Source: an uncultured Gammaproteobacteria bacterium
GTDB lineage: Bacteria > Pseudomonadota > Gammaproteobacteria > GCA-002705445 > GCA-002716945
Direction of reading: 5' to 3'
Length of the DNA: 17,474 nt
Assembly: GCA_913046125.1 (NCBI GenBank)
Contig: CAJWRL010000008.1
Span: 1-17,474 of the forward strand
The position numbers and the translations under genes are program-made. The notes beneath the pieces are model-generated. The model did no database searches, was not told the DNA's origin, and worked only from the letters and a program-made list of their open reading frames with translations. Shown here piece after piece: positions 7,686 through 14,387 of the stretch (position 1 is the first letter of the stretch; each line of letters begins with the position of its first letter).

Positions 7686-8417
7686 ATGATGAAAAATAAG
7701 GTCATACTCGTAACAGGCGCCAACAGAGGGATAGGGCTTAACATCATACAAAGACTTAATAATGACGGTTACACTGTAATTGGCACTTCTAGAACTGACG
7801 ATGGTGCGAATATAATATCGCAAGAAACCAAAAGTAATGGCGGGAAAGGATTAAAAATGGATGTTACAAATCAAGAGTCTATTGATTCTGCGATAAAAAA
7901 TATTCAAGATGAATACGGTCCATTGTACGGACTTGTAAATAATGCAGGTATTACTAATGACAATTTATTAATGAGAATGACTGAAGAGCAATGGTTGTCA
8001 GTTATAGAGACTAATTTAACTTCAATCTACAGGGTAACTAAATCGATTGTTAAAGATATGATGAAAGCGAGGGAAGGTCGCATAGTAAATATTGGATCTA
8101 TTGTTGGTATGATGGGTAATGCAGGACAATCAAATTACTCTGCATCTAAATCTGGCCTTTTAGGTTTTACAAAATCTCTTGCGAGAGAGCTATCATCAAG
8201 AAATATTAACGTAAACTCAATTTCACCCGGTTTCATAGACACTGATATGACCAAAGCTTTATCTGATGATCAAATTGATAATCTCTCTAAAAATATACCT
8301 TTAGGTAGAATCGCGGAATCATCTGAAGTGTCAAGCGTTGTCTCTTTTTTACTATCTGATGATTCATCATATATAACTGGTGAAAATATTAATGTAAATG
8401 GCGGCTTATATATGTAA
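7686..8417 (+). CDS. fabG: 3-oxoacyl-ACP reductase FabG
   Basis: FabG is the NADPH-dependent ketoreductase of type II fatty acid synthesis. The 243-aa short-chain dehydrogenase has the cofactor motif TGANRGIG (residues 10-17) and NNAG near 85. The catalytic triad is Ser138, Tyr151 and Lys155 (in SNYSASK). The SPGFIDTDMT loop follows, and the C-terminal SSYITGENINVNGGLYM is characteristic of FabG rather than of other SDR enzymes. It starts 5 bp after fabD with no clear ribosome binding site. Two ATG codons in a row (7686 and 7689) are possible starts. Confidence 0.96.
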   Translation: MMKNKVILVTGANRGIGLNIIQRLNNDGYTVIGTSRTDDGANIISQETKSNGGKGLKMDVTNQESIDSAIKNIQDEYGPLYGLVNNAGITNDNLLMRMTEEQWLSVIETNLTSIYRVTKSIVKDMMKAREGRIVNIGSIVGMMGNAGQSNYSASKSGLLGFTKSLARELSSRNINVNSISPGFIDTDMTKALSDDQIDNLSKNIPLGRIAESSEVSSVVSFLLSDDSSYITGENINVNGGLYM

Positions 8418-8428
8418 AAATACATATA
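8409..8428 (+). other. 8-bp inverted repeat spanning the fabG stop codon
   Basis: TATATGTA (8409-8416) and TACATATA (8421-8428) are perfect inverted repeats with an AAAA loop, followed by ATTTTAA. The stem is almost all A-T, so termination would be weak. It could limit read-through from fabG or set a processed 5' end for acpP mRNA. Confidence 0.35.
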
Positions 8429-8458
8429 ATTTTAATCAAAATTAATTCGATAGGAGAA
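8425..8458 (+). promoter_or_regulatory. Possible acpP promoter -10 box and strong ribosome binding site
   Basis: A perfect TATAAT is at 8425-8430 in the 48-bp fabG-acpP gap, and AGGAGA follows near 8452-8457, about 8 bp before the acpP ATG. No convincing -35 box lies 16-18 bp upstream, so the promoter is tentative. The ribosome binding site is clear. An acpP-specific promoter would fit the high ACP demand of the cell. Confidence 0.4.
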
Positions 8459-8465
8459 TGTAATA

Positions 8466-8699
8466 ATGAGTAGTGTAGAGGAAAGAGTAAAGAATATTAT
8501 CGTTACTCAGCTGGGTGTAAAAGCGGAAGATGTAAAGAATGAATCTAAATTTATAGATGATTTAGGTGCTGATTCTCTTGATACTGTTGAATTAGTTATG
8601 GCGCTCGAAGAAGAGTTTGAAACGGAAATTCCTGATGAAGAAGCTGAAAAAATAACTTCTGTTCAGGAAGCTATAGATTACATCAACGCAAATCAATAA
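8466..8699 (+). CDS. acpP: Acyl carrier protein
   Basis: This is the carrier on which fatty acyl chains are built. The 77-aa, strongly acidic protein matches the family in length. It has the 4'-phosphopantetheine attachment Ser37 in LGADSLDTVELVMALEE. ACP serves FabD, FabG and FabF encoded around it, and also lipid A and phospholipid synthesis. It has one of the strongest ribosome binding sites in the window. It is followed after 2 bp by fabF, and the fabD-fabG-acpP-fabF order is the classic fatty acid cluster. Confidence 0.98.
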   Translation: MSSVEERVKNIIVTQLGVKAEDVKNESKFIDDLGADSLDTVELVMALEEEFETEIPDEEAEKITSVQEAIDYINANQ

Positions 8700-8701
8700 T
8701 T

Positions 8702-9946
8702 ATGACTAAACAACGTGTGGTAGTCACTGGCTTAGGATGTCTGACGCCAATTGGATGTAATAAAGACGACTTCTGGAAATCTCTTTTAGAAGGCAAGTCT
8801 GGCGCTAAGACCATCGATTTTCTAGACGTTGATAAACTGCCTGTAAAATTCTCTGCATCTGTAAAAGATTTTCAATCTGATAAATACTTCGACAAAAAAG
8901 ATCTAAAAAAAATGGATCTTTTCATGCAATACGGTATGGCTGCCGGTATAGATGCTGTAGCTGATGCAAAATTATTAGAATCTCAATGTAATCCCGATAG
9001 AATTGGTGTTTCTATTGGCTCAGGCATTGGTGGACTTTATAACATAGAAAATACTAGAGATACATTTATCAAAAGCGGTTCAAGAAGAATATCACCTTTT
9101 TTTGTACCTGCAAGCATCATAAACATGATCTCAGGTAACTTATCTATCAAATATGGCTTTAAAGGTCCTAATTTATCTATTGTCACAGCATGCACAACTG
9201 GGACGCATAATATTGGTGAGGGTTTCAGGCAAATACAATATTCTCATGCAGATGTGATGATATGTGGTGGAGCAGAAATGGCTACCTCAGATTTAGGTGT
9301 GGGTGGATTTGCAGCTGCCAGGGCATTGTCTACTCGCAATGACTCGCCTGAGACAGCGAGCAGACCATGGGATAAAGATAGAGACGGTTTTGTTTTAGGA
9401 GATGGTGCAGGAGTGATTGTCCTGGAGGAGTTAGAGCATGCGAAAAAAAGAGGCGCAAAGATATATGCTGAAATAAAAGGATATGGCATGAGTGCAGACG
9501 CCTATCATATGACACTTCCATCTGAAACAGGTGAAGGTGCATCTAGATGTATGACGCTAGCCCTTGAAGATGCAAACTTAGATCCATCAAATATTGATTA
9601 TATTAATGCTCATGGAACTTCTACACCCGCAGGTGATATTCTAGAGTTAAAAGCTGTGAAAAAAACCTTTGGATCTCACTCTAAAAACCTTGTTATCAAT
9701 TCAACAAAGTCAATGATTGGTCACCTTCTTGGTGCAGCTGGTGGTGTTGAAGCTATCGTATGTATACTCTCGATATTAAATGGCAAGATCCATCAAACAA
9801 TAAACATTGAAAACCTGGATCAAGAATGTGATTTAAATGTAAATCATGAATCTTCTATCGATTGCGATATTAATTTTGCCTTATCTAACTCATTTGGTTT
9901 TGGAGGCACAAACGGATCTCTAATTTTTTCAAAATTTAAAGACTAA
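8702..9946 (+). CDS. fabF: 3-oxoacyl-ACP synthase II FabF
   Basis: FabF is the elongating condensing enzyme (KAS II) of type II fatty acid synthesis. The 414-aa thiolase-fold protein has the complete Cys-His-His triad: Cys164 in VTACTTGTHN, His304 in NAHGTSTPAGD and His341 in STKSMIGHLLGAAGG. GDGAGVIVLEE lies near residue 233, and NSFGFGGTN is close to the C-terminus. The triad spacing matches E. coli FabF. It starts 2 bp after the acpP stop. Its TAA stop is in the same reading frame as the downstream pabC gene, 6 bp before the pabC start. Confidence 0.97.
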   Translation: MTKQRVVVTGLGCLTPIGCNKDDFWKSLLEGKSGAKTIDFLDVDKLPVKFSASVKDFQSDKYFDKKDLKKMDLFMQYGMAAGIDAVADAKLLESQCNPDRIGVSIGSGIGGLYNIENTRDTFIKSGSRRISPFFVPASIINMISGNLSIKYGFKGPNLSIVTACTTGTHNIGEGFRQIQYSHADVMICGGAEMATSDLGVGGFAAARALSTRNDSPETASRPWDKDRDGFVLGDGAGVIVLEELEHAKKRGAKIYAEIKGYGMSADAYHMTLPSETGEGASRCMTLALEDANLDPSNIDYINAHGTSTPAGDILELKAVKKTFGSHSKNLVINSTKSMIGHLLGAAGGVEAIVCILSILNGKIHQTINIENLDQECDLNVNHESSIDCDINFALSNSFGFGGTNGSLIFSKFKD

Positions 9947-9952
9947 CTCCAC

Positions 9953-10759
9953 TTGAAAACACAAGTCTTTATAAATCCAAAATCTATTCCAGTTAATGAT
10001 AGGGCATTTAACTATGGCGATGGCCTGTTTGAAACTATTTTAGTAAATAATGGAGAGCCTCTCTTCCTTAAAGAGCACTTGATTAGGCTTAATTCCGGAT
10101 GTAAGAAATTAAGGATTGAATTACCATCACAAACACTTATTGAGAAATCTATTAATAAATCTATAGGAAATACAAAAAAATGTATTATAAAAATAATATA
10201 TAGCAGAGGCATATCTTCACATGGTTATGGCTATGATAAAAAAGTAAAACCTCAATTATATATAATCAAAAAGAAAGGTACACATATCAAAAGATCGCTT
10301 TTCATTTCATTGGGATATTCTAAATATAAATTATGCGATAACCCTTATTTATCAAAGATTAAACATTTGAATAGGTTGGAACAGATCCTCGGATTCACTT
10401 TTACTGACAGGAAAGAAAGTAATAATATTTTAACTGATAAAAATGATAATATTATAGAGTGCATTTCCTCTAACATATTTCTATACACAATTAAGAAAAA
10501 TAGTTTTAATTTTGTCACTCCTGATTTGTCTAATTCTGGTGTAGACGGGATAATGAAAAAGGTTATTATAAAATTTATGAAAAGAAAAAAAATTAATATT
10601 TCTGAGAACACTATTAAACAAAAAGATATCAGAAAATTTCATGGAGCTTTTATATGTAATTCGGTAACGGGAATTCAATTCGTTAAGAAGATTGGTGAAC
10701 ATACTTTAAGTCATTCAAGAGAATTAGAGGCTATCCTGGATAAATTTGTCTATGAGTAA
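9953..10759 (+). CDS. pabC: Aminodeoxychorismate lyase (PabC)
   Basis: PabC cleaves 4-amino-4-deoxychorismate to p-aminobenzoate and pyruvate for folate synthesis. The 268-aa fold-type IV PLP enzyme has VNDRAFNYGDGLFETI near residues 14-29 and the probable PLP lysine, Lys137, in KIKHLNRLEQ. The C-terminal GAFICNSVTGIQFV fits too. The length matches E. coli PabC. Among class IV aminotransferases the operon place after fabF supports PabC over a branched-chain or D-amino acid aminotransferase. The start must be TTG at 9953, because the fabF TAA closes the same frame 6 bp upstream and no in-frame ATG lies near the N-terminus. No Shine-Dalgarno sequence is seen. It overlaps tmk by 8 bp. Confidence 0.9.
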   Translation: MKTQVFINPKSIPVNDRAFNYGDGLFETILVNNGEPLFLKEHLIRLNSGCKKLRIELPSQTLIEKSINKSIGNTKKCIIKIIYSRGISSHGYGYDKKVKPQLYIIKKKGTHIKRSLFISLGYSKYKLCDNPYLSKIKHLNRLEQILGFTFTDRKESNNILTDKNDNIIECISSNIFLYTIKKNSFNFVTPDLSNSGVDGIMKKVIIKFMKRKKINISENTIKQKDIRKFHGAFICNSVTGIQFVKKIGEHTLSHSRELEAILDKFVYE

Positions 10760-11372
10760 ATTTATTGTTGTAGAGGGGAGTGAGGGTGTAGGCAAGTCTA
10801 CTCAGATTAAAACTATTAAGTCATTTCTGGAAGAACATAAAATTGAATATATTGTTACAAGAGAGCCTGGAGGAACATCATTTGGTGAGTCAATTCGTTC
10901 TATAATCCTTGATCAGAATAACGACACGGATAATCTAACTGACTCCTTACTATTTTACGCATCAAGATACGAGAACTACAATAAAATTATACTGCCAGCG
11001 CTGAAAAATGGAAAAACCGTGATATGTGATAGATTCCATTACTCAACCCTCGTATATCAGGGGATAGTTGGTGATGATGAATTAGTCAAAAAGGTACATA
11101 ATATATTTGATGCTATATTTTCAAAATCTATTGATCATATTATTTATTTATATACAGATCCAGAAGAGAGTTTGAAAAGAATATCAAGAAGATCAACAAC
11201 TGATAAGTTTGAGAGTAGAGGTCTTGAATATTTGAATAAATTAAACAAAGCATATGAATCAATTTTTTCTAATATGGAGAATGTGATTAAATTAAATACC
11301 TCGAGAGATAAAGAAATCACAAAAAAAGATCTTCTCGAAAAACTGAAGACTATATTTACAACTCATGATTAA
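10752..11372 (+). CDS. tmk: Thymidylate kinase
   Basis: Tmk phosphorylates dTMP to dTDP for DNA synthesis. With the ATG at 10752 the protein is 206 aa and starts MSKFIVVEG. The P-loop GSEGVGKST is at residues 9-17, REPGGT at 38-43, and DRFHYSTLVYQG at 93-104. A basic lid segment with RISRR lies near residue 137. A TTG at 10746 would add only two residues; the ATG is preferred because it gives the usual family N-terminus. It overlaps pabC by 8 bp and holB by 8 bp, so translation is probably coupled. In many gammaproteobacteria mltG lies between pabC and tmk; it is missing here. Confidence 0.95.
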   Translation: MSKFIVVEGSEGVGKSTQIKTIKSFLEEHKIEYIVTREPGGTSFGESIRSIILDQNNDTDNLTDSLLFYASRYENYNKIILPALKNGKTVICDRFHYSTLVYQGIVGDDELVKKVHNIFDAIFSKSIDHIIYLYTDPEESLKRISRRSTTDKFESRGLEYLNKLNKAYESIFSNMENVIKLNTSRDKEITKKDLLEKLKTIFTTHD

Positions 11373-12264
11373 TAAATTCTCTTTAGATCATCAATCAAAA
11401 AATTATTTGATCATATCCTCTGATATAGAATTACGTTATGAGATGGTGATTACAAAAGTAGGTGAGTACTTTGACAAATCCGTTGAGAAGATACTTGAAA
11501 ATCCTGATGTCATGTACGTGTCACTTCCCGTCATTGATAAATCTGGAAATATTACATCAACGTTGTCAAATTATGAGTTACAAATGCGCGAATATGGTTT
11601 ACTTGATAAATTAGATACTAATAGAATCGGAAACGAAATAACTATTGATCAAATCAGAGAGGTAATATCATTTACTCAAATCTCTGCGCACAAAAATAAA
11701 AAAATTGTCATATTAAATAGTGCTTCGAATATGAATAAGGAAGCATCTTCAGCTCTTCTTAAGACGCTTGAGGAAGTTTCATCAAATTGTACTTTTATAT
11801 TGCTAGCGAGTTCACTCACCAGCATTGCAGAAACCATAAAAAGTAGATGCCAAGTATTGCAATACGAGCAAAATTTCGAGATGGATAAGAATTCTAACTT
11901 CAAAGACTTCTTTTTTTCGAAACATCCTTTTTTAAGAAATATTGATCCTGACTATAATATTTTTAATCTTACAGAAAGCATAAAGGTACAAGTTGATGGA
12001 CTTTTAGACAAAACACTTGATCCTATAGATGTCTCTAATGAATGGAGTAATTTACACTTGAATCTTATTATCTGTATTGTTGTTGAATATATTATTTTTA
12101 ATTGTAAGAATGCAGTATATAAGCCATTTGATCAGTCACTAGACCAATATCACAAAAAGCTAGTTGATATATATACTAAGATTCCGCTAATCAAGAAAAA
12201 CATAAACCTTAATATAAATACAAAGTACTTATTGAATAACCTTACGATTGAATTAGCTTCTTAA
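11365..12264 (+). CDS. holB: DNA polymerase III delta-prime subunit (divergent)
   Basis: HolB is the stationary subunit of the clamp loader that opens and loads the beta sliding clamp. Family marks in the 299-aa protein are TIDQIREVISFTQISAHKNK near residues 93-112, NMNKEASSALLKTLEE at 122-137, and the SRC motif at 160-162 that supplies the arginine finger. The N-terminus is reduced: there is no P-loop and no Cys4 zinc module. A stretch of about 35 extra residues lies between NPDVMYVSLPV and TIDQIREV. The C-terminal collar domain is poorly conserved. Position directly behind tmk is the normal place for holB. It overlaps tmk by 8 bp. Confidence 0.88.
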   Translation: MINKFSLDHQSKNYLIISSDIELRYEMVITKVGEYFDKSVEKILENPDVMYVSLPVIDKSGNITSTLSNYELQMREYGLLDKLDTNRIGNEITIDQIREVISFTQISAHKNKKIVILNSASNMNKEASSALLKTLEEVSSNCTFILLASSLTSIAETIKSRCQVLQYEQNFEMDKNSNFKDFFFSKHPFLRNIDPDYNIFNLTESIKVQVDGLLDKTLDPIDVSNEWSNLHLNLIICIVVEYIIFNCKNAVYKPFDQSLDQYHKKLVDIYTKIPLIKKNINLNINTKYLLNNLTIELAS

Positions 12265-12282
12265 TCATAATACTATCCAACT

Positions 12283-13437
12283 ATGAAAAAATCAGATAAC
12301 AATGTTGTTAGTTTATTTGAGCAAACAAATCAGGGCGTTCAAAAAGCTGTTTTAACTGACTCCATGAAAATGAAGAGAGGAGGCTCCTTATCTAATCCTA
12401 TAGTAGCTTATGAAACCTGGGGTAAATTGTCTAAACAAAAGGATAATGTTGTCGTGATTCTAACAGGCCTCAGCGCAAGTTCACATGTTGCCTCTCATTC
12501 TAATAATTCTAAGCCAGGATGGTGGGAAGGGATAGTTGGTCCAGATAAGGCTATCGATACAAATAAATTTTATGTGATATGTGTTAATTCACTCGGTAGT
12601 TGTTTTGGCTCTACAGGTCCAGCATCCATCAATCAAATTACTGGTGAGCCTTTTAGGTTAACTTTTCCTGAGCTTACAATTGATGATATGGCGACTGCAA
12701 CTAAACTTCTTTTAGATAAGTTGGACATAAAGCAAATTAATACTTTAGTGGGACCTTCTATGGGTGGAATGCATGCCTTAGCGTTAATCATTCAAAATAA
12801 TGACTTTGTAAAAAACTTCATAGCTATCTCTACTGCATTTCAATCACTACCTTATGCAATAGCCATAAGGTCACTGCAAAGAGAGGTTATTAGAAAAGAT
12901 CCCCTATGGAAAAATGGCTATTATACACATGATAGTCAACCATTAAACGGTGTCCGAATTGCTAGAAAATTAGGAATGATATCATATCGTTCTGCAAATG
13001 AATGGGCACAGAGATTTGGTAGGAAAAAATCATCTAAAAATAATATAACTCAAAATACATTTGGTATAGAAAATACAGGTTTTGAATTCGAAATAGAGTC
13101 TTATTTAGAACACTTGGCTGTAAAATTCCAAGATGTATTTGATGCTAATTGCTATTTATATCTTTCGAGATCAATTGATTGGTTTGATATAATTGATTAT
13201 GGGTCTTCTTCTGAAGAAGTTTTGGGTAAAACCGGTTTAGAGAGCGCTTTGATACTAGGTGTTGAGTCAGATATATTATTTCCAATTAATCAACAAAAAG
13301 AACTCGCTGAGTATCTATCTACTAATTCTACAAAAGTCACATATAAAAGTTTAGACTGTATACAGGGTCACGATTCATTTTTAGTTGATATCGAGAGATT
13401 TTCTGAAGAAATTAAATGCTACTTAAAAGATATTTAG
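12283..13437 (+). CDS. metX: MetX-family acyltransferase: homoserine O-acyltransferase or serine O-succinyltransferase
   Basis: This alpha/beta-hydrolase enzyme activates an amino acid hydroxyl group with an acyl-CoA. In the 384-aa protein the likely triad is Ser159 in VGPSMGGM, Asp330 in VESDILFP and His363 in IQGHDSFL. Other family blocks are NSLGSCFGSTGPAS, AIRSLQREVIRKDP and NCYLYLSRSIDWFD. Those blocks, with GWWEGIVGP near residue 79, also closely resemble the Xanthomonas-type MetX paralogue reported as L-serine O-succinyltransferase in cysteine synthesis. The family is therefore certain, but the substrate (homoserine or serine) and acyl donor are open, and the symbol is provisional. It follows holB by 18 bp without a clear ribosome binding site, and the nuclease gene overlaps its end by 22 bp. 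Confidence 0.85.
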   Translation: MKKSDNNVVSLFEQTNQGVQKAVLTDSMKMKRGGSLSNPIVAYETWGKLSKQKDNVVVILTGLSASSHVASHSNNSKPGWWEGIVGPDKAIDTNKFYVICVNSLGSCFGSTGPASINQITGEPFRLTFPELTIDDMATATKLLLDKLDIKQINTLVGPSMGGMHALALIIQNNDFVKNFIAISTAFQSLPYAIAIRSLQREVIRKDPLWKNGYYTHDSQPLNGVRIARKLGMISYRSANEWAQRFGRKKSSKNNITQNTFGIENTGFEFEIESYLEHLAVKFQDVFDANCYLYLSRSIDWFDIIDYGSSSEEVLGKTGLESALILGVESDILFPINQQKELAEYLSTNSTKVTYKSLDCIQGHDSFLVDIERFSEEIKCYLKDI

Positions 13438-13895
13438 CTACGCTTTTATTACTAATTATTTGTACACCGTCTTACGCGGATCAATATGAGGGTAGGGTAA
13501 TAAAAGTTATTGACGGAGATACAATCTGGGTAAAAACTAGCAATAAACATATTAAAATACGACTCAGTTATATTGATGCGCCTGAGCTTAAACAGCCTCA
13601 TGGGGTGAGAAGTAAGAATTTTTTAACTAATCTTGTATTAGATAAAAGTGTACAGATAAATACAAGTAAAAAAGATAGATATAACAGGCATTTAGGTGAA
13701 GTTTATATCCACAATGTAAAGGAATCTATATTTGTGAATGCGAAAATGTTGAAATCCGGAAATGCATGGATTTATTTAACCTATAGAGATAATTCCTACC
13801 TGCAAAACCTCGAAAATCACGCCAGAATCAAAAAAATAGGCCTATGGAGTGAAAAAGCGCCTATCGAGCCATGGGTTTATCGGAGATCGAGGTAA
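13416..13895 (+). CDS. Secreted staphylococcal-nuclease-like (thermonuclease) protein
   Basis: This is a 159-aa protein with an N-terminal signal peptide (Lys-Arg, then LATLLLLII, probable cleavage after SYA at residue 21). A single SNase-fold OB domain follows. The residues expected for activity are present: Asp35 in VIDGDT, Arg49 in KIRLSYIDAPE, Asp54, Glu57, and Arg91 in DRYNRHLGE. These correspond to Asp21, Arg35, Asp40, Glu43 and Arg87 of the S. aureus enzyme. It is probably a calcium-dependent nuclease acting in the periplasm or outside the cell. A role in nucleotide or phosphate scavenging is inferred only. The gene starts inside metX and closes the + strand run. Confidence 0.9.
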   Translation: MLLKRYLATLLLLIICTPSYADQYEGRVIKVIDGDTIWVKTSNKHIKIRLSYIDAPELKQPHGVRSKNFLTNLVLDKSVQINTSKKDRYNRHLGEVYIHNVKESIFVNAKMLKSGNAWIYLTYRDNSYLQNLENHARIKKIGLWSEKAPIEPWVYRRSR

Positions 13896-13914
13896 ATCCA
13901 ATTTTACGTCTTTT
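13892..13914 (+). terminator. Weak candidate terminator at the convergent junction
   Basis: GTAAA (13892-13896) and TTTAC (13903-13907) can form a 5-bp stem with a 6-base loop, followed by GTCTTTTTT. The stem is short and A-T rich, so this is only a possible end for the long + strand run. It lies in the 8-bp gap between two convergent genes and extends into both of them. Confidence 0.25.
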
Positions 13915-14047
13915 TTAATCGTTTATTGGATCTGCACTTATCTGAGCAGTAAATGACATCATTCCAATTTCTCTCCCATTTTTTTCTCCATGTGAAAGGT
14001 AGCCCACAAACAGGACATATCTTTCTCGGAAGATCACTTTTTTTCAT
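13904..14047 (-). CDS. DUF2256 small Cys4 (zinc-ribbon-like) protein, 47 aa
   Basis: Reading the minus strand from the ATG at 14047 gives a 47-aa basic protein. It carries the DUF2256 pattern: LPRKICPVCGLPFTWRKKW, a Trp-rich middle, then VIYCSDKCR. Cys11, Cys14, Cys34 and Cys38 form a likely zinc site. No function is established that I can name. DUF2256 genes are, to my knowledge, often found near photolyase/cryptochrome-related genes, and that is the case here. Its start lies 14 bp inside the preceding DUF393 gene, so translation is probably coupled and it forms the last gene of the photolyase-related unit. Its 3' end faces the nuclease gene across 8 bp. Confidence 0.88.
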   Translation of the reverse strand: MKKSDLPRKICPVCGLPFTWRKKWERNWNDVIYCSDKCRSNKRLKKT

Positions 14048-14387
14048 TTAACTGATGCCTATTTTTATAGAATAAGAAAAGAGCAATAATTTCATAGAGT
14101 ATTACTCCAATGTGATAAATGACTGGTAAAGCGACTATATTACCAATCCATCTATACCTTGGTATATTCCGCCACATAATAATAAAAGCTCTTACGCCTG
14201 AATATATCTCGTTATCCTTTATTACATGCAACCGTCTAATTAACTCCCTGTGACTCTTACCAGATAGTTTCATAGATATTTCTAAATCATTGATATCTAT
14301 CCAATTTATATCATTCTCAAGTGACTTATAATGATTTATCTCTTTAGAGCATATAGGGCAACTATCATTAAAAAGAACTTTTATCAT
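14034..14387 (-). CDS. DUF393 (DCC family) thiol-disulfide oxidoreductase-like protein
   Basis: This 117-aa protein begins MIKVLFNDSCPICSKEI. Strand beta-1 is followed by a CPIC motif (Cys10, Cys13), the hallmark of the DCC/DUF393 family, which is thought to have a thioredoxin-like fold. The middle has RELIRRLHVIKDNEIYSGVRAF-like family text, split around residue 58. The C-terminal third, from RYRWIGNIVALPVIYHIGV on, is hydrophobic and may bind a membrane or a partner. The substrate is unknown. It overlaps the upstream photolyase-related gene by 4 bp (ATGA) and the DUF2256 gene by 14 bp, so the three are very likely made together. A redox or cofactor-handling role for the flavoprotein is inferred only. 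Confidence 0.85.
   Translation of the reverse strand: MIKVLFNDSCPICSKEINHYKSLENDINWIDINDLEISMKLSGKSHRELIRRLHVIKDNEIYSGVRAFIIMWRNIPRYRWIGNIVALPVIYHIGVILYEIIALFLFYKNRHQLNEKK

Noticed and set aside
9244..9542. Two open frames antisense to fabF
   Set aside because: Both lie opposite conserved fabF active-site coding sequence and show no protein family features.
10746..10751. TTG at 10746 as the tmk start
   Set aside because: It adds only two residues. The ATG at 10752 gives the usual family N-terminus MSKFIVVEG.
13896..13931. ATCCAAT...ATTGGAT inverted repeat near the convergent junction
   Set aside because: The loop is 22 bases and the right arm lies inside the DUF2256 codons; too weak to call a terminator or binding site.
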